From: Isoptericola halotolerans
GTDB taxonomy: Bacteria > Actinomycetota > Actinomycetes > Actinomycetales > Cellulomonadaceae
Reading direction: 5' to 3'
NCBI RefSeq assembly: GCF_003003075.1
Contig: NZ_PVTX01000010.1
Span: 1 to 64,000 of the forward strand
DNA: 64,000 nt
Shown here piece by piece: positions 18,001 to 23,116 of this stretch; position 1 is the stretch's first letter; each line of letters opens with the position of its first letter. Both the position numbers and the translations under genes were made by a program. Below the pieces are notes generated by a model, which saw only the letters and a list, made by a program, of their open reading frames with translations, searched no databases and was not told the DNA's origin.

Positions 18001-18319
18001 GCAGGGGGCCACCTGCACCCTCGCGGAGACCGAGGCGGGCGACGCGCGGTCGGTGACGATCGAGGCGCCCGACGGATCGACGACCACGGACCCGGCCGCC
18101 GGGGTGCCGACGTCCGAGGCGTTCGAGGTCCCCGTGGCCGGCACGTCGAACGTGGGCGTGGACGTCGTCAACACGTACGACGCGGCCCCGGTGCCGCCGA
18201 CGCCGGGGCCGGGCTTCCTGCCCCGGACCGGCGCCGACCTCGCCGGCGCGTCGCTGCTGGCCCTGCTGCTGCTGGGAGCGGGCTACGCACTGGTCCGGTG
18301 GCGCCGCCGCTCGGAGTGA
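9032..18319 (+). CDS. Giant LPxTG-anchored repeat surface protein (DUF11-like and DUF5979-like domains)
   Basis: A 3095-aa secreted, wall-anchored protein. Residues 1-47 form a long Arg-rich signal peptide (GVFALALPMVAVPATTAAAA). From about residue 48 to 1780 there are five or more DUF11/Ig-like domains, recognised by returning phrases such as KSFDPATV, VTIGGTN and VTNTGDRPI. From about 1781 to 3049 there are 11 domains of about 100-140 residues resembling DUF5979 (VDKVVDGDGAELYGTGPFEV ... LPVGAECTVTETDDG ... VTNTFDLG), with two conserved Cys each. The end has LPRTG at 3063-3067, a membrane segment and RWRRRSE, a classic sortase signal. ATG 9032 is preferred over GTG 9020 and TTG 9029 because GGAGG (9022-9026) fits it. 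Adhesin or stalk function is inferred. The sortase at 20226 is the likely partner. Confidence 0.93.
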   Translation: MGDGRSTTTRTRAGRRRTRGRRGWSVLGVFALALPMVAVPATTAAAATWGIQKQELSTGPYEPGEQVQWVVSVSCSDPNADPCVPTTLTDPLPDGVNLVSASIQSGGGATNPALDPDTENNTVTYTADSVPNGGQVQILVTAEVDADIPYGTTSLTNTASVVSDNADEAQATDDIDIVVPLVLDSVTTKEIEPEGALAAPGTAATMTIGGSNASNDTVETLVIQDPVDPAAEPNPFTYLEFTGWGDVSWPAGATSADVTFTCADGTSPTESTTTTDTLPDPPAGCVVEGFTVVFSGEIAQDATATVPIAVQQSEAVTELTDTTTVTNDTSSYVTHPEGESDPTTAADDYVITPPNNSVEASKSFDPATVSAGDPTTVTIGGTNTGTPVDTMTITEPAPGTPSPFEGDDPITFTGWGTDGAGAGVAWPADADAASVTFTCADGTTTDAIDATAPDTLPDPPDGCEVVGFSVTYTGDIVTGGQATIPFTVDTDPDQDVEDVTHPNEIAADIPNAEDTASADLVTLTDRLATETDKLISPSTFPAVPGQAVIVQLPTQLLPFGPEGSTTNADQIVVQDPIDPANPDDFSDNFVPTAVRSTDVPADSTLTINYWNGSEWVPAPDCGPYTGPDTVSCDLPADAQGVQFVYDSTGDGFPPGTSFQPNFVAEYTGPADRDDPIENCGSSSGSSGTVAPTDPAVGCDTVDPFPVDPGPGNLDFIAKDFLGEQPVSVLARSDDQVTAQITWSTNGFSGVDPMVISDIADPETTAIADSFYDAFDLVRIEAIDGSVDPLIQYDAIVGVELYDGTAWVQATNSTCTVSTPCDGGMPAVALTAAEQESTVSARVVYTESPSRSATPADPTAPAAGDGVARSTQADGRHLDLTFDVRDDKRSDGSPALGSTNGTIYNTTDPGLVNDTARGTATFDGDEYTDTDDDDVLIIDQPLNVTVAKDWTGGPISVPPPGTPTQFYPSTTVTITGTNASNAKVDQLRLVEPGAPDSGAVQTAEGTAPFDVFDLTGIDLVPPDGATSTTVTLTYDDGTTAQFDEAGAEELGATDLVDVVGIEVSYDGLVEPGATGSMDLTLRLRETDRYSGETLLDEQGTIVTQNPVPDGAVATINDPGGTDDDVRQAYDDADMTLQTASIDLEVGKSFDPDTVVEPFHGANQSEEPVVMTLTGQPLGPSRSVEMVLVDDDPQFWNQYDFVGFDPSAALVTPIQQVQVDAFVGGVFSGNPGSPDPVTRAGGDWVVDDDVSGTFDLPAGVAPEDVQGLRFTFTRTDGSVWENPATPTQPVPIQILRRDDLRSGGEVLPDLEANPPAPGEEAPGVASNTVQGSTTGADLVIDPDTGETVPVSADDDAEASMLYEHATNAVEIVKDFDGVVTGGTEPPDAVVPMNITVTNTGDRPIIDPVIIDDPMPADDDGPQLRLADVEQPFSYTLDGAAPDPANGTPMPTDPGEVTVDQSGDIASLGFTFPEGTVLEVGQTYTITVQVQFRVTLDAGTVLENTAGVTGDRPWDECVTRLDDETGACEADADVTTIPSAALSQSKLVKATNDEYPLGLIVDPDQPGDVEPEDCEPNSFGFYAYPCTPIIPPGESQTWRVRVDNVGNLPLDKVVIYDRFPAIGDTGSFADSPRDSAWGPYFTDDPLPRVVNAPAGSTVEYFYTTVDDYCMDDINDPLDEPICPQDPETGWAPLTTDLANSVLQDITAIKNVITFPEDEFFQPGQFIALEATSTTPPEAPEAGDRSIAWNSAAASGVALTPNGTQTNLLPTEGTKVGVATATGPLEVNKIVAGEGAEYAPDSFELTVQCTSAVGSWVEEELEPITITVTPGTPTVVPDLPYGAECTLTEDGGDGQSELIVTPATVTIDTETADTGSEPASITATNVYSLSSIEISKEVVTDAVDQDGTPVPFGPFEATVECTFLGEAVYADGYGPADPMVVTIEDGETVTFTGLPVNSECTVTETGTGNASSVTVTVGHPTVDPVVTDGPTADLTLLPDVLGEGTNEVTLTNTYDVGAIDLLKVVDGSGAEGFGGGPFEFTVLCTYDDDGDGGADPRTVYDDSITLGGDDPLEATIENLPAGAVCEITETDDGGATSSDLTPNPVTVVAGETTEVTATNTFDLGTVQVDKDLAGLGALYGPGPFEVEIACTFEGDPVDVPGGATRVLVPGDPVLYEGLPVGSECTVTETDDFGASSTTMTVDGGTPVDGSAVDVVVPPAEGGEPTAVEVVVTNTFDTAPLAVTKVVDGEGAEFAPPMPDIPDAPTPPADPTPEELAEYLVELEAYLATVPFDEFPYEASLACTFEGQDVPIPGGDARRFGPGFPALYFGLPTGAECTITETDTGGATSVAFDPETVVITDTEDPLTPIPATVTNTYDVGQIAVDKVVDGDGAELYGTGPFEVATTCTFLGEEIEVPGGADRTITPGTPVVYEGLPVGAVCTVTETDDGSATDVTISSAVEGGEAGQAIVPAAGDTTVGITVTNTFDLGEVVVDKVTDGDGAEAWGAGPFEVELACTFNGAEIEIPGGATRTLTPGSSVTFADLPVGAECSVTETDDGGATETSIAPESVTVGSLADDPVGVTVTNTFDLGSVQVDKELAGIGALYGPGPFEVSLACTFNGASIDIPGGAARELQPGAPVVYDGLPVGAECVVTETEDFGATGVEISTTVDDGEPGELVVTGGDEPVGITVTNTFLVSPVLVEKVVDGDAAQFAPPMPDLPELPTTLEELADFDFAAIPFDEMPYQVTAECSFEGAPVPIPGGPSRMFGPGFPAVYFGLPDGTECTFTESMTAGATSVAIDPETVTVDETSLLVEPTVATVTNTYDAGELVVTKVTDGAGAGLWGDGPFEATATCTFLGDEIEIPDGPTRALTPEEPAVFAGLPLGAECDVTESVTGGATSSTVTAADGADGPVVVDADGSAAFEVRNTFDVGQVVVDKTLAGDGADEHVEDVLTVTLACTRDVDGEQVAIGVPGGADRELSAAGDWTAVYADLPQGATCTLAETEAGDARSVTIEAPDGSTTTDPAAGVPTSEAFEVPVAGTSNVGVDVVNTYDAAPVPPTPGPGFLPRTGADLAGASLLALLLLGAGYALVRWRRRSE
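14372..18180 (+). repeat. Eleven tandem DUF5979-like repeat units
   Basis: Unit starts are at about 14372, 14693, 15074, 15395, 15737, 16160, 16487, 16793, 17114, 17504 and 17819, each 306-423 bp. Units 5 and 9 carry a Pro-rich insertion (FAPPMPD...) followed by FDEFPY or FDEMPY. Units 4-5-6 resemble 8-9-10 in the same order, so a three-unit block (15395-16486) seems to have been duplicated as 16793-17818. Divergence between copies shows that the event is not recent. Confidence 0.85.
18218..18232 (+). other. LPRTG cell-wall sorting signal
   Basis: Codons for Leu-Pro-Arg-Thr-Gly, followed by a hydrophobic stretch (LAGASLLALLLLGAGYALV) and the basic tail RWRRRSE. Cleavage between Thr and Gly is expected from the family rule. 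The same LPRTG pentapeptide occurs in the protein encoded at 34789-35424, so one sortase could serve both. Confidence 0.85.
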
Positions 18320-18340
18320 GCGGGGGTGGTCCCGGCGCGG

Positions 18341-18748
18341 TCAGGCGGCCTGGGCGTAGCGGTGCCGGACGATCTCCCCGTCCGGCACCGAGGCCTCGGC
18401 CTCGACGGTCGCCGAGGGCTCGACGCGCGCGCCGCGGCCGAGGTGGACGTGGTCGGCGACCCGTGCGCCGGCCCCGACGAACGAGCCGGGACTGAGGTGC
18501 ACGCTGCTGCCGATCCGGGCACCCTGCCCGACGACCGCGTCGTGGTCGACCCACGTCACCTCGCCGAGGCGCACGCCGGCGTCGACCCGTGCGCCGCTCT
18601 CGACGTACGTCCCCCGGCCGACGACGACGTCCGGTGCGACGGACGCCTGCGGCGAGACGTACCCGCCGTCACCGCGCCGCACGTAGCGGACGATCTGACC
18701 GGCGTCGTTCTCGAACTCGATGCGCTTGGGCATCCTGATGCGTGGCAT
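18341..18748 (-). CDS. Left-handed beta-helix (hexapeptide-repeat) protein
   Basis: A 135-aa protein beginning MPRIRMPKRIEFENDAGQ. Residues 35-125 are a run of imperfect hexapeptides with V/A/I at regular spacing (SVAPDVVVGRG, ARVDAGVRLGEV, AVVGQGARIGSS, GARVADHVHLG), the signature of the left-handed parallel beta-helix found in acyltransferases and in carbonic anhydrase-like proteins. A catalytic His cannot be assigned and there is no separate acceptor domain, so enzymatic activity is uncertain. The start is ATG 18748 with GAGGGGG upstream. The 109-base leader holds an 8-bp stem (18766-18773 with 18792-18799). It converges with the giant gene with a 21-base gap. Confidence 0.78.
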   Translation of the reverse strand: MPRIRMPKRIEFENDAGQIVRYVRRGDGGYVSPQASVAPDVVVGRGTYVESGARVDAGVRLGEVTWVDHDAVVGQGARIGSSVHLSPGSFVGAGARVADHVHLGRGARVEPSATVEAEASVPDGEIVRHRYAQAA

Positions 18749-18857
18749 GAGGCCCCCTCGGATGGGTGCCCGGGAACCGCGAGGGTCCGCGCCGGGCACG
18801 GACTTTGTGCTTTTCTTCTCAACGTCGTGGGACGGCCTGAGATTCCGCGGGTCCTGC

Positions 18858-19577
18858 TCAGGCTTCCGTGAGCCCACCTCGGACGATGGAGTCGCCGGAG
18901 TGGGTGGGGTCGCCGTCGAACGGCTCCTCGGAGACGTCGACGAGGGAGTAGGTGGCGAGGTCCAGGCCGGCCGGCACCGGGAAGGTCCCGGACGTGCCCT
19001 CGAGCACGCCGAGGCTGACCATCCCGCTCAGGTCGTCGGCGATCAGCCAGACCTCGCGGTAGCCGTCGCCGGCCTCGGCGCCGCCCACGTCCACGACGAT
19101 CTCGAGCTCGCCACCGGTGCTCTCGGTGACGACCGCACGACCTGCGGACGCCGGCCAGTCCGGCAGCGGCTCCAGCTCCGCCTCGGCGACCGCGACGGGC
19201 GCGATCTCCGTGGGCGGCTCAGGCACCTGCGACCTCTCCCAGAGCACGCCGACCCCGGCCCCGGCCACGAGCGCGACGCTGGCTGCGACGGCACCCCAGA
19301 GCACCGACGGACGACGACGGCGGGAGGCGAGGTCGACGACGGGTGCCGGCTCGGGCTCTGCCCGGCCGACCTCCGCGCGCACCCTCTCCCAGACCTCGGG
19401 CGGGGGTGCCACCAGGCCCCTGTCGTCCGCCCGGGCCACCTCGACGACCTGTGCGAGCGAGGCCTCCTCGGCACGGCAGACAGCGCACGCGGCGAGGTGG
19501 CTGTGCTCGTCGTCGGACGCGGCGCCGTGCTCGCCGAGCGCGAGCAGAGCGAGAACCTCCGGGTCAACGTGTTGCAC
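18858..19577 (-). CDS. Zinc-binding anti-sigma factor (RskA-like)
   Basis: A membrane anti-sigma factor of 239 aa. The N-terminal zinc-binding anti-sigma domain has the motif His27-x3-Cys31-x2-Cys34 (HLAACAVC). One transmembrane helix follows a basic stretch ([20 protein letters not shown]) at about residues 85-110. The extracytoplasmic C-terminal half ([38 protein letters not shown]) is the RskA C-terminal domain type. It should hold the partner sigma factor at the membrane until regulated proteolysis. The gene overlaps the sigma gene by 14 bases, as expected for a co-translated pair. The start is ATG 19577. Confidence 0.93.
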   Translation of the reverse strand: MQHVDPEVLALLALGEHGAASDDEHSHLAACAVCRAEEASLAQVVEVARADDRGLVAPPPEVWERVRAEVGRAEPEPAPVVDLASRRRRPSVLWGAVAASVALVAGAGVGVLWERSQVPEPPTEIAPVAVAEAELEPLPDWPASAGRAVVTESTGGELEIVVDVGGAEAGDGYREVWLIADDLSGMVSLGVLEGTSGTFPVPAGLDLATYSLVDVSEEPFDGDPTHSGDSIVRGGLTEA

Positions 19578-20145
19578 CTTCCACCTCCCATCGTGTCCGC
19601 AGCCTGGTCAGGCTGCGCCGGATGTGACTCTTGACCGTACCGAGGGGTAGCGAGAGCTCCTCGGCGATCTGCGTGTGCGTCAGGTCCCGGTAGAAGGCCA
19701 GCCGCAGGATCGTCGCGGCCGGGTCGCCGAGCCTGGCGAGCTCGTCGGCGACGACCGCACGGTCCACGACCGCGGGACCCACCGGATCCTCCTCTCCCTC
19801 ATGGTTCGGAGCGAACGCCTCGGCGGCTTGCTGCTGCTTGCGGATCCGCTCGCGGGACGCATGGACGTCGGCGACCTTGTGCCGCGTGATGCCGAGCAGC
19901 CACGTGGACAGCTTGGCCCGCGTCTCGTCGTAGCTGTCCCGCGAGCGCCAGGCCGCCACGAACACCTGCTGCGTGACGTCCTCCGCGTCCGACGGCTCAC
20001 CGAGCGATCGCAGGGCGACGGTGTGGACGAGCGGCGACCATCGCCGGTAGGCGGCGGCGAGACCGGCCTCTGTGCCTGCCGCGAAAGCGGCGGCCACGTC
20101 CTCGTCAGTGGTCGGGGGTGCAGGACCCTCGGCCCCAGTCGTCAC
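19564..20145 (-). CDS. ECF RNA polymerase sigma factor (SigK-like)
   Basis: A 193-aa group 4 sigma factor. Region 2 includes [21 protein letters not shown] and [19 protein letters not shown]. Region 4 includes [20 protein letters not shown] and [18 protein letters not shown]. Pairing with an RskA-type anti-sigma factor suggests the SigK-like ECF group. The start is GTG 20145 with GGAGGA closely upstream; the longer open frame is not supported by codon use. Its regulon may include the adjacent surface genes (sortase, DUF4397 protein, giant LPRTG protein), but no promoter consensus common to them was found by eye. Confidence 0.93.
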   Translation of the reverse strand: MTTGAEGPAPPTTDEDVAAAFAAGTEAGLAAAYRRWSPLVHTVALRSLGEPSDAEDVTQQVFVAAWRSRDSYDETRAKLSTWLLGITRHKVADVHASRERIRKQQQAAEAFAPNHEGEEDPVGPAVVDRAVVADELARLGDPAATILRLAFYRDLTHTQIAEELSLPLGTVKSHIRRSLTRLRTRWEVEGATR

Positions 20146-20225
20146 AGATCCTCCGTGGTCGTGCGTGGGCCACCGGTCGGCGATGCCCGATGCGGACAAC
20201 CTAGCCTGTGGGGCGCCCGGCGTCA

Positions 20226-20954
20226 TCACGCCGCAGCGGTGACCACCAGATTGTCCTCGTAGTGCCCGGCCTCGGCGTCCCACCGCCCGCCACAGGTGAC
20301 GAGAGCGAGCCGGCGCTCACCGGCACGGTCGAAGATCGACTCCAGCGGCACCACCTCCTTCGAGAAGCGTTCGATCGTGCTCACGGTGTACTCGTGGCGC
20401 TCGCCGGCCTCGTCGGTCACCACGACGACGTCACCGACCTCCACGGACGTCAGTCCGGCGAAGGCGCCGACGCCGTCGATCGTGTCGACGTGCGAGGCGA
20501 GCACCACGGTCCCGGCGCCGTCCGCCGGCGCGGGGCCGAACCGGTACCACCCCGCCACGTCCCCCGAACGGGGCAGCTCCATGGAACCGTCGGGGTCCAC
20601 GCCGACCGGTCGGACCGGGACGTCCAACAGGCCCCGGACCTGGAGCCGGTCCGGCACGGGGGCCGGGGCGCCCGCGTCTGGCCCTGCGTCGACGACGGGC
20701 ACGTCCGGGAGTGCCTGTGCCGAGGCCGTGGGTCCCGGGGTCGCCGACGTGTCGCGGTCACGGGCAGGTTCTGCGGAGGGCTGGGCCACCGGCGTCGTCC
20801 GGGGGATCTGCGCTCCGACGGTGCTGCCGTCGTCGCCGGCAGCCGTCAGGGCGGCACCGGCGGCGACGGCCGCGGCGGCGACCAGTGCGGCCGTCGCCGT
20901 GCGGCGGACCGGGCGCGAGGCCCGGCCCGCCGCACCGCGACGTCCGGTCGTCAC
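20226..20954 (-). CDS. Class F-type sortase
   Basis: A 242-aa transpeptidase with an N-terminal membrane anchor (about residues 19-40), a Pro/Ala-rich linker and a C-terminal sortase domain. Catalytic His155 is in LASHVDT and Cys221 in [10 protein letters not shown]; an Arg of the active site may be Arg224, but this is not certain. The domain begins with [20 protein letters not shown], typical of the actinobacterial class F group. The start GTG 20954 overlaps the stop of the DUF4397 gene by 4 bases (GTGA), so the two are coupled. LPRTG proteins at 9032-18319 and 34789-35424 are candidate substrates. Confidence 0.9.
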   Translation of the reverse strand: MTTGRRGAAGRASRPVRRTATAALVAAAAVAAGAALTAAGDDGSTVGAQIPRTTPVAQPSAEPARDRDTSATPGPTASAQALPDVPVVDAGPDAGAPAPVPDRLQVRGLLDVPVRPVGVDPDGSMELPRSGDVAGWYRFGPAPADGAGTVVLASHVDTIDGVGAFAGLTSVEVGDVVVVTDEAGERHEYTVSTIERFSKEVVPLESIFDRAGERRLALVTCGGRWDAEAGHYEDNLVVTAAA

Positions 20955-21793
20955 CGGCGCTCGCGGCCCACTCGGACCGCGTTCTTCGCGCCGACGGCGA
21001 TGGCGAGGCCGGCGATCAGCGCCATCAGCGTGCCCGCCACCAGGGGGCTGAACCAGCCGTGGGGCTCGGTGGCGGCAGCACCCGTGACACCCGCGTCCAC
21101 GCCGGCGGGGCTGGAGTGCATCCCGTCGACCGTCTGGACGGCCAGGTCCAGCGAGTCGTCGTCGAGCGAGCCCCACGCGTAGACGATCGTGTTGGTGCCC
21201 TCGGCGACGTCGACGTCGGCCGGCCCGATCACCGGGTCGGTGGTCCCGGCGGCGGCGACCGCGGCGGACACCGTCCCGGCCGGCAGGTCGAGGACGGACT
21301 CGTCCGGGTTCTCCAGGCCCTCGATCACCGGCTCGTCGCCGGCGAGGACGTCGACGGCGGGCGCGGCGGCCACGTGACGGACGGTCAGCCGACCCTCGCC
21401 CGCGGCGATCTCCGAGGTGTCGTTGGTGAACAGCGTCGCCGTCGGCGAGCCCTCCGCGTCGAGGTGCGCGGCGGCCGTGTAGTTCATGCCGCCCTCGAGC
21501 GGGAGGTCGATGGGACCGATGACCGGGTCGGAGTCGTCCTCAGCGTCGGCGGCCGTGATGGCCACCGTGTAGGTGTCCGGCGCGAGCTCCAGCGGCCCGG
21601 CAAGGTCACCCGGCTCGAAGTCGTCGAGCGTGAGCTCTCCGTTGACGTAGACGTCCACGGTGGTGTCCGGCACGCCGTGCAGGACGGAGAGCATCGCGTC
21701 GCCCTCCGCGGCGGTCGCGGGCAGGGCGAAGGCGGTTCCGGCAGCGACGAGCGCGGTGACGCCGAACGTCGCCGTGAGTCGGGTGGTGCGCAT
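20951..21793 (-). CDS. DUF4397 secreted/membrane-anchored protein
   Basis: A 280-aa exported protein. The signal peptide is residues 1-28 (MRTTRLTATFGVTALVAAGT). Two DUF4397 units follow, the first with MLSVLHGVPDTTVDVYVNG and the second with LTVRHVAAAPAVDVLAG. Each has the family pattern of a pathway-facing beta-sandwich with ELAPDTYTVAI or DLPAGTVSAAV. The C-terminus has a hydrophobic segment (LVAGTLMALIAGLAIAVGA) and a basic tail but no LPxTG, so it is probably retained in the membrane or processed otherwise. AGGAGGA precedes ATG 21793, and a 7-bp hairpin (21814-21832) lies just upstream of it. It is translationally coupled to the sortase gene. Confidence 0.9.
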   Translation of the reverse strand: MRTTRLTATFGVTALVAAGTAFALPATAAEGDAMLSVLHGVPDTTVDVYVNGELTLDDFEPGDLAGPLELAPDTYTVAITAADAEDDSDPVIGPIDLPLEGGMNYTAAAHLDAEGSPTATLFTNDTSEIAAGEGRLTVRHVAAAPAVDVLAGDEPVIEGLENPDESVLDLPAGTVSAAVAAAGTTDPVIGPADVDVAEGTNTIVYAWGSLDDDSLDLAVQTVDGMHSSPAGVDAGVTGAAATEPHGWFSPLVAGTLMALIAGLAIAVGAKNAVRVGRERR

Positions 21794-21933
21794 GAGTCCT
21801 CCTGGTGTCGCGCCTCGTCCGTGAGGGACGAGGACTGCATGTGTCGGTCACCAGGGATTCGCACCAGGGGGCGCTCGTGGATGCAGCTCCGCGAAGAAAT
21901 CTCTTAGCGGCGTCGTCCGTGTCGCCCGACGCC

Positions 21934-22134
21934 TCAGGCGGGCGAGCCCTCCGCACGTGCCCGGCGGGGGAGCGATCCCCGCCGTTCGGACCACGAGACC
22001 TCGGTGGCATGGGTGCGTGAGAGCGGGTCGCCCCACGGGTCGGCGCCCAGCGCGGAGGCGACGTGGATCAGGGGCCGCTGCGTCTCGAACTCGCGGGCCA
22101 GGGAATCGAAGATCGGGGTTTCGTTCGTACGCAC
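21934..22134 (-). CDS. Small hypothetical protein, 66 aa
   Basis: A short gene with good third-position GC bias, encoding MRTNETPIFDSLAREFETQR and, later, DPWGDPLSRTHATEVSW. The family is not known to me; the N-terminal phrase resembles small conserved actinobacterial proteins. There are no Cys residues, signal or membrane helix. The GTG start at 22134 lies 6 nt after CAGAAT on the minus strand and has no Shine-Dalgarno sequence, so the transcript may be leaderless. It stands alone. The flanks (21794-21933 and 22135-22326) show nothing else I can call. Confidence 0.6.
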   Translation of the reverse strand: MRTNETPIFDSLAREFETQRPLIHVASALGADPWGDPLSRTHATEVSWSERRGSLPRRARAEGSPA

Positions 22135-22140
22135 GCGCCC

Positions 22141-22146
22141 ATTCTG
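22141..22146 (-). promoter_or_regulatory. -10 box (CAGAAT) for the 66-aa gene
   Basis: CAGAAT on the minus strand is followed by 6 nt and then the GTG start codon at 22134, the spacing expected for leaderless mRNA. Confidence 0.45.
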
Positions 22147-22326
22147 CGAGCGGCCGACGCCGGTGCGCCGCTCGACGCGGCCGCCTTCACAGTCACCTCA
22201 CACGACCCCCGCGAGGGCGTGCCGCCGGGGTCGTCTCCTGTTGCGGTCCCGACGTCGGGGATCGATGATCGTCGCGGGTGACCAGCACGTTCGCCGCCAC
22301 CCGACCCGCCGAGCGAGAGGCAGGAC

Positions 22327-22746
22327 ATGAAAGTCACCGCACCGGTTGAGCTCCTCCTGGTGGAGTTCCCGCACAGCGAGTTCAAGGGTGAGATCGTCGC
22401 CGAGCTCGTCCGGCTCTCCGAGGCCGGCACGATCAACGTCCTGGACATGCTCGCGATCCGCAAGAACGAGGACGGTTCCGTCGAGTGGCTCGAGGCCGCG
22501 GACGCCGCGAGCGAGCTCGCGGAGCTCGTCGGGGAGCCGAGCGGGCTGCTCGCCGAGGACGACGTCGAGGCGATCGCGGACGACCTGACGCCCGGCGCGG
22601 CGGTCGGCATGCTCGTCTTCGAGCACACCTGGGCCACGGGGCTCACGTCGGCGCTGCGGGAGGCCGGCGGATCCCTGATCGACATGACGACGGTCCCGCC
22701 CGCCGCCATCGAAGAGCTGGCCGCCGTCATCGCCGAGGAGGACTGA
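22327..22746 (+). CDS. DUF6325-like (DUF1269-type) protein
   Basis: A 139-aa cytosolic acidic protein starting MKVTAPVELLLVEFPHSEFKG. The features VPIELLLVEFP at the start, GTINVLDMLAIRKNEDGSVE and VLVFEHTWATGLTSALREAGG match the small family annotated DUF6325, related to DUF1269. Its biochemical role is unknown. Such genes are often next to SHOCT-domain genes, as here: the next gene follows after 3 bases, so both are one operon. GAGAGGCAGG lies upstream of ATG 22327. Confidence 0.85.
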   Translation: MKVTAPVELLLVEFPHSEFKGEIVAELVRLSEAGTINVLDMLAIRKNEDGSVEWLEAADAASELAELVGEPSGLLAEDDVEAIADDLTPGAAVGMLVFEHTWATGLTSALREAGGSLIDMTTVPPAAIEELAAVIAEED

Positions 22747-22749
22747 CAG

Positions 22750-23109
22750 ATGCCCAGAAGGATCGGACGCCCCGGACTGATCGGGACGATGGCTCGCACC
22801 GCCGTCATCACGGGGACGGCTTCTGCCACCAGCCGGGCGATGAACAACCGCGCCAACGCCCGGGCCGACCAGCGAGCCAGCGCACAGGCCTACGACGCCC
22901 AGCAGGCCCAGTACGCCCAGCAGCAGCAGATGGAACAGATGCTGGCGCAGCAGCAGGCGCTCGCGGCCCAGCAGGCGCAGCAGATCCCTGCCGCCCCGGC
23001 GCCGGGCGGCGACACGCTCTCGCAGCTCCAGCAGCTGGGGGAGATGCGGTCCGCAGGGCTGCTGACCGACGCGGAGTTCGCGGCGGCCAAGGCCAAGATC
23101 CTCGGCTGA
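22750..23109 (+). CDS. Gln-rich SHOCT-domain protein
   Basis: A 119-aa protein in three parts. A basic N-terminus (MPRRIGRPGLIGTMARTAVI) is followed by a Gln/Ala-rich linker (about residues 45-78, runs of QQ and AQQ), likely coiled or disordered. The C-terminal SHOCT motif is LSQLQQLGEMRSAGLLTDAE at about 90-119, a short bihelical module of about 30 residues. SHOCT modules are thought to mediate oligomerisation or protein contacts. It is co-transcribed with the DUF6325-like gene (3-base gap) and probably with the ClC channel gene (7-base gap). Confidence 0.88.
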   Translation: MPRRIGRPGLIGTMARTAVITGTASATSRAMNNRANARADQRASAQAYDAQQAQYAQQQQMEQMLAQQQALAAQQAQQIPAAPAPGGDTLSQLQQLGEMRSAGLLTDAEFAAAKAKILG

Positions 23110-23116
23110 GCCGGCC

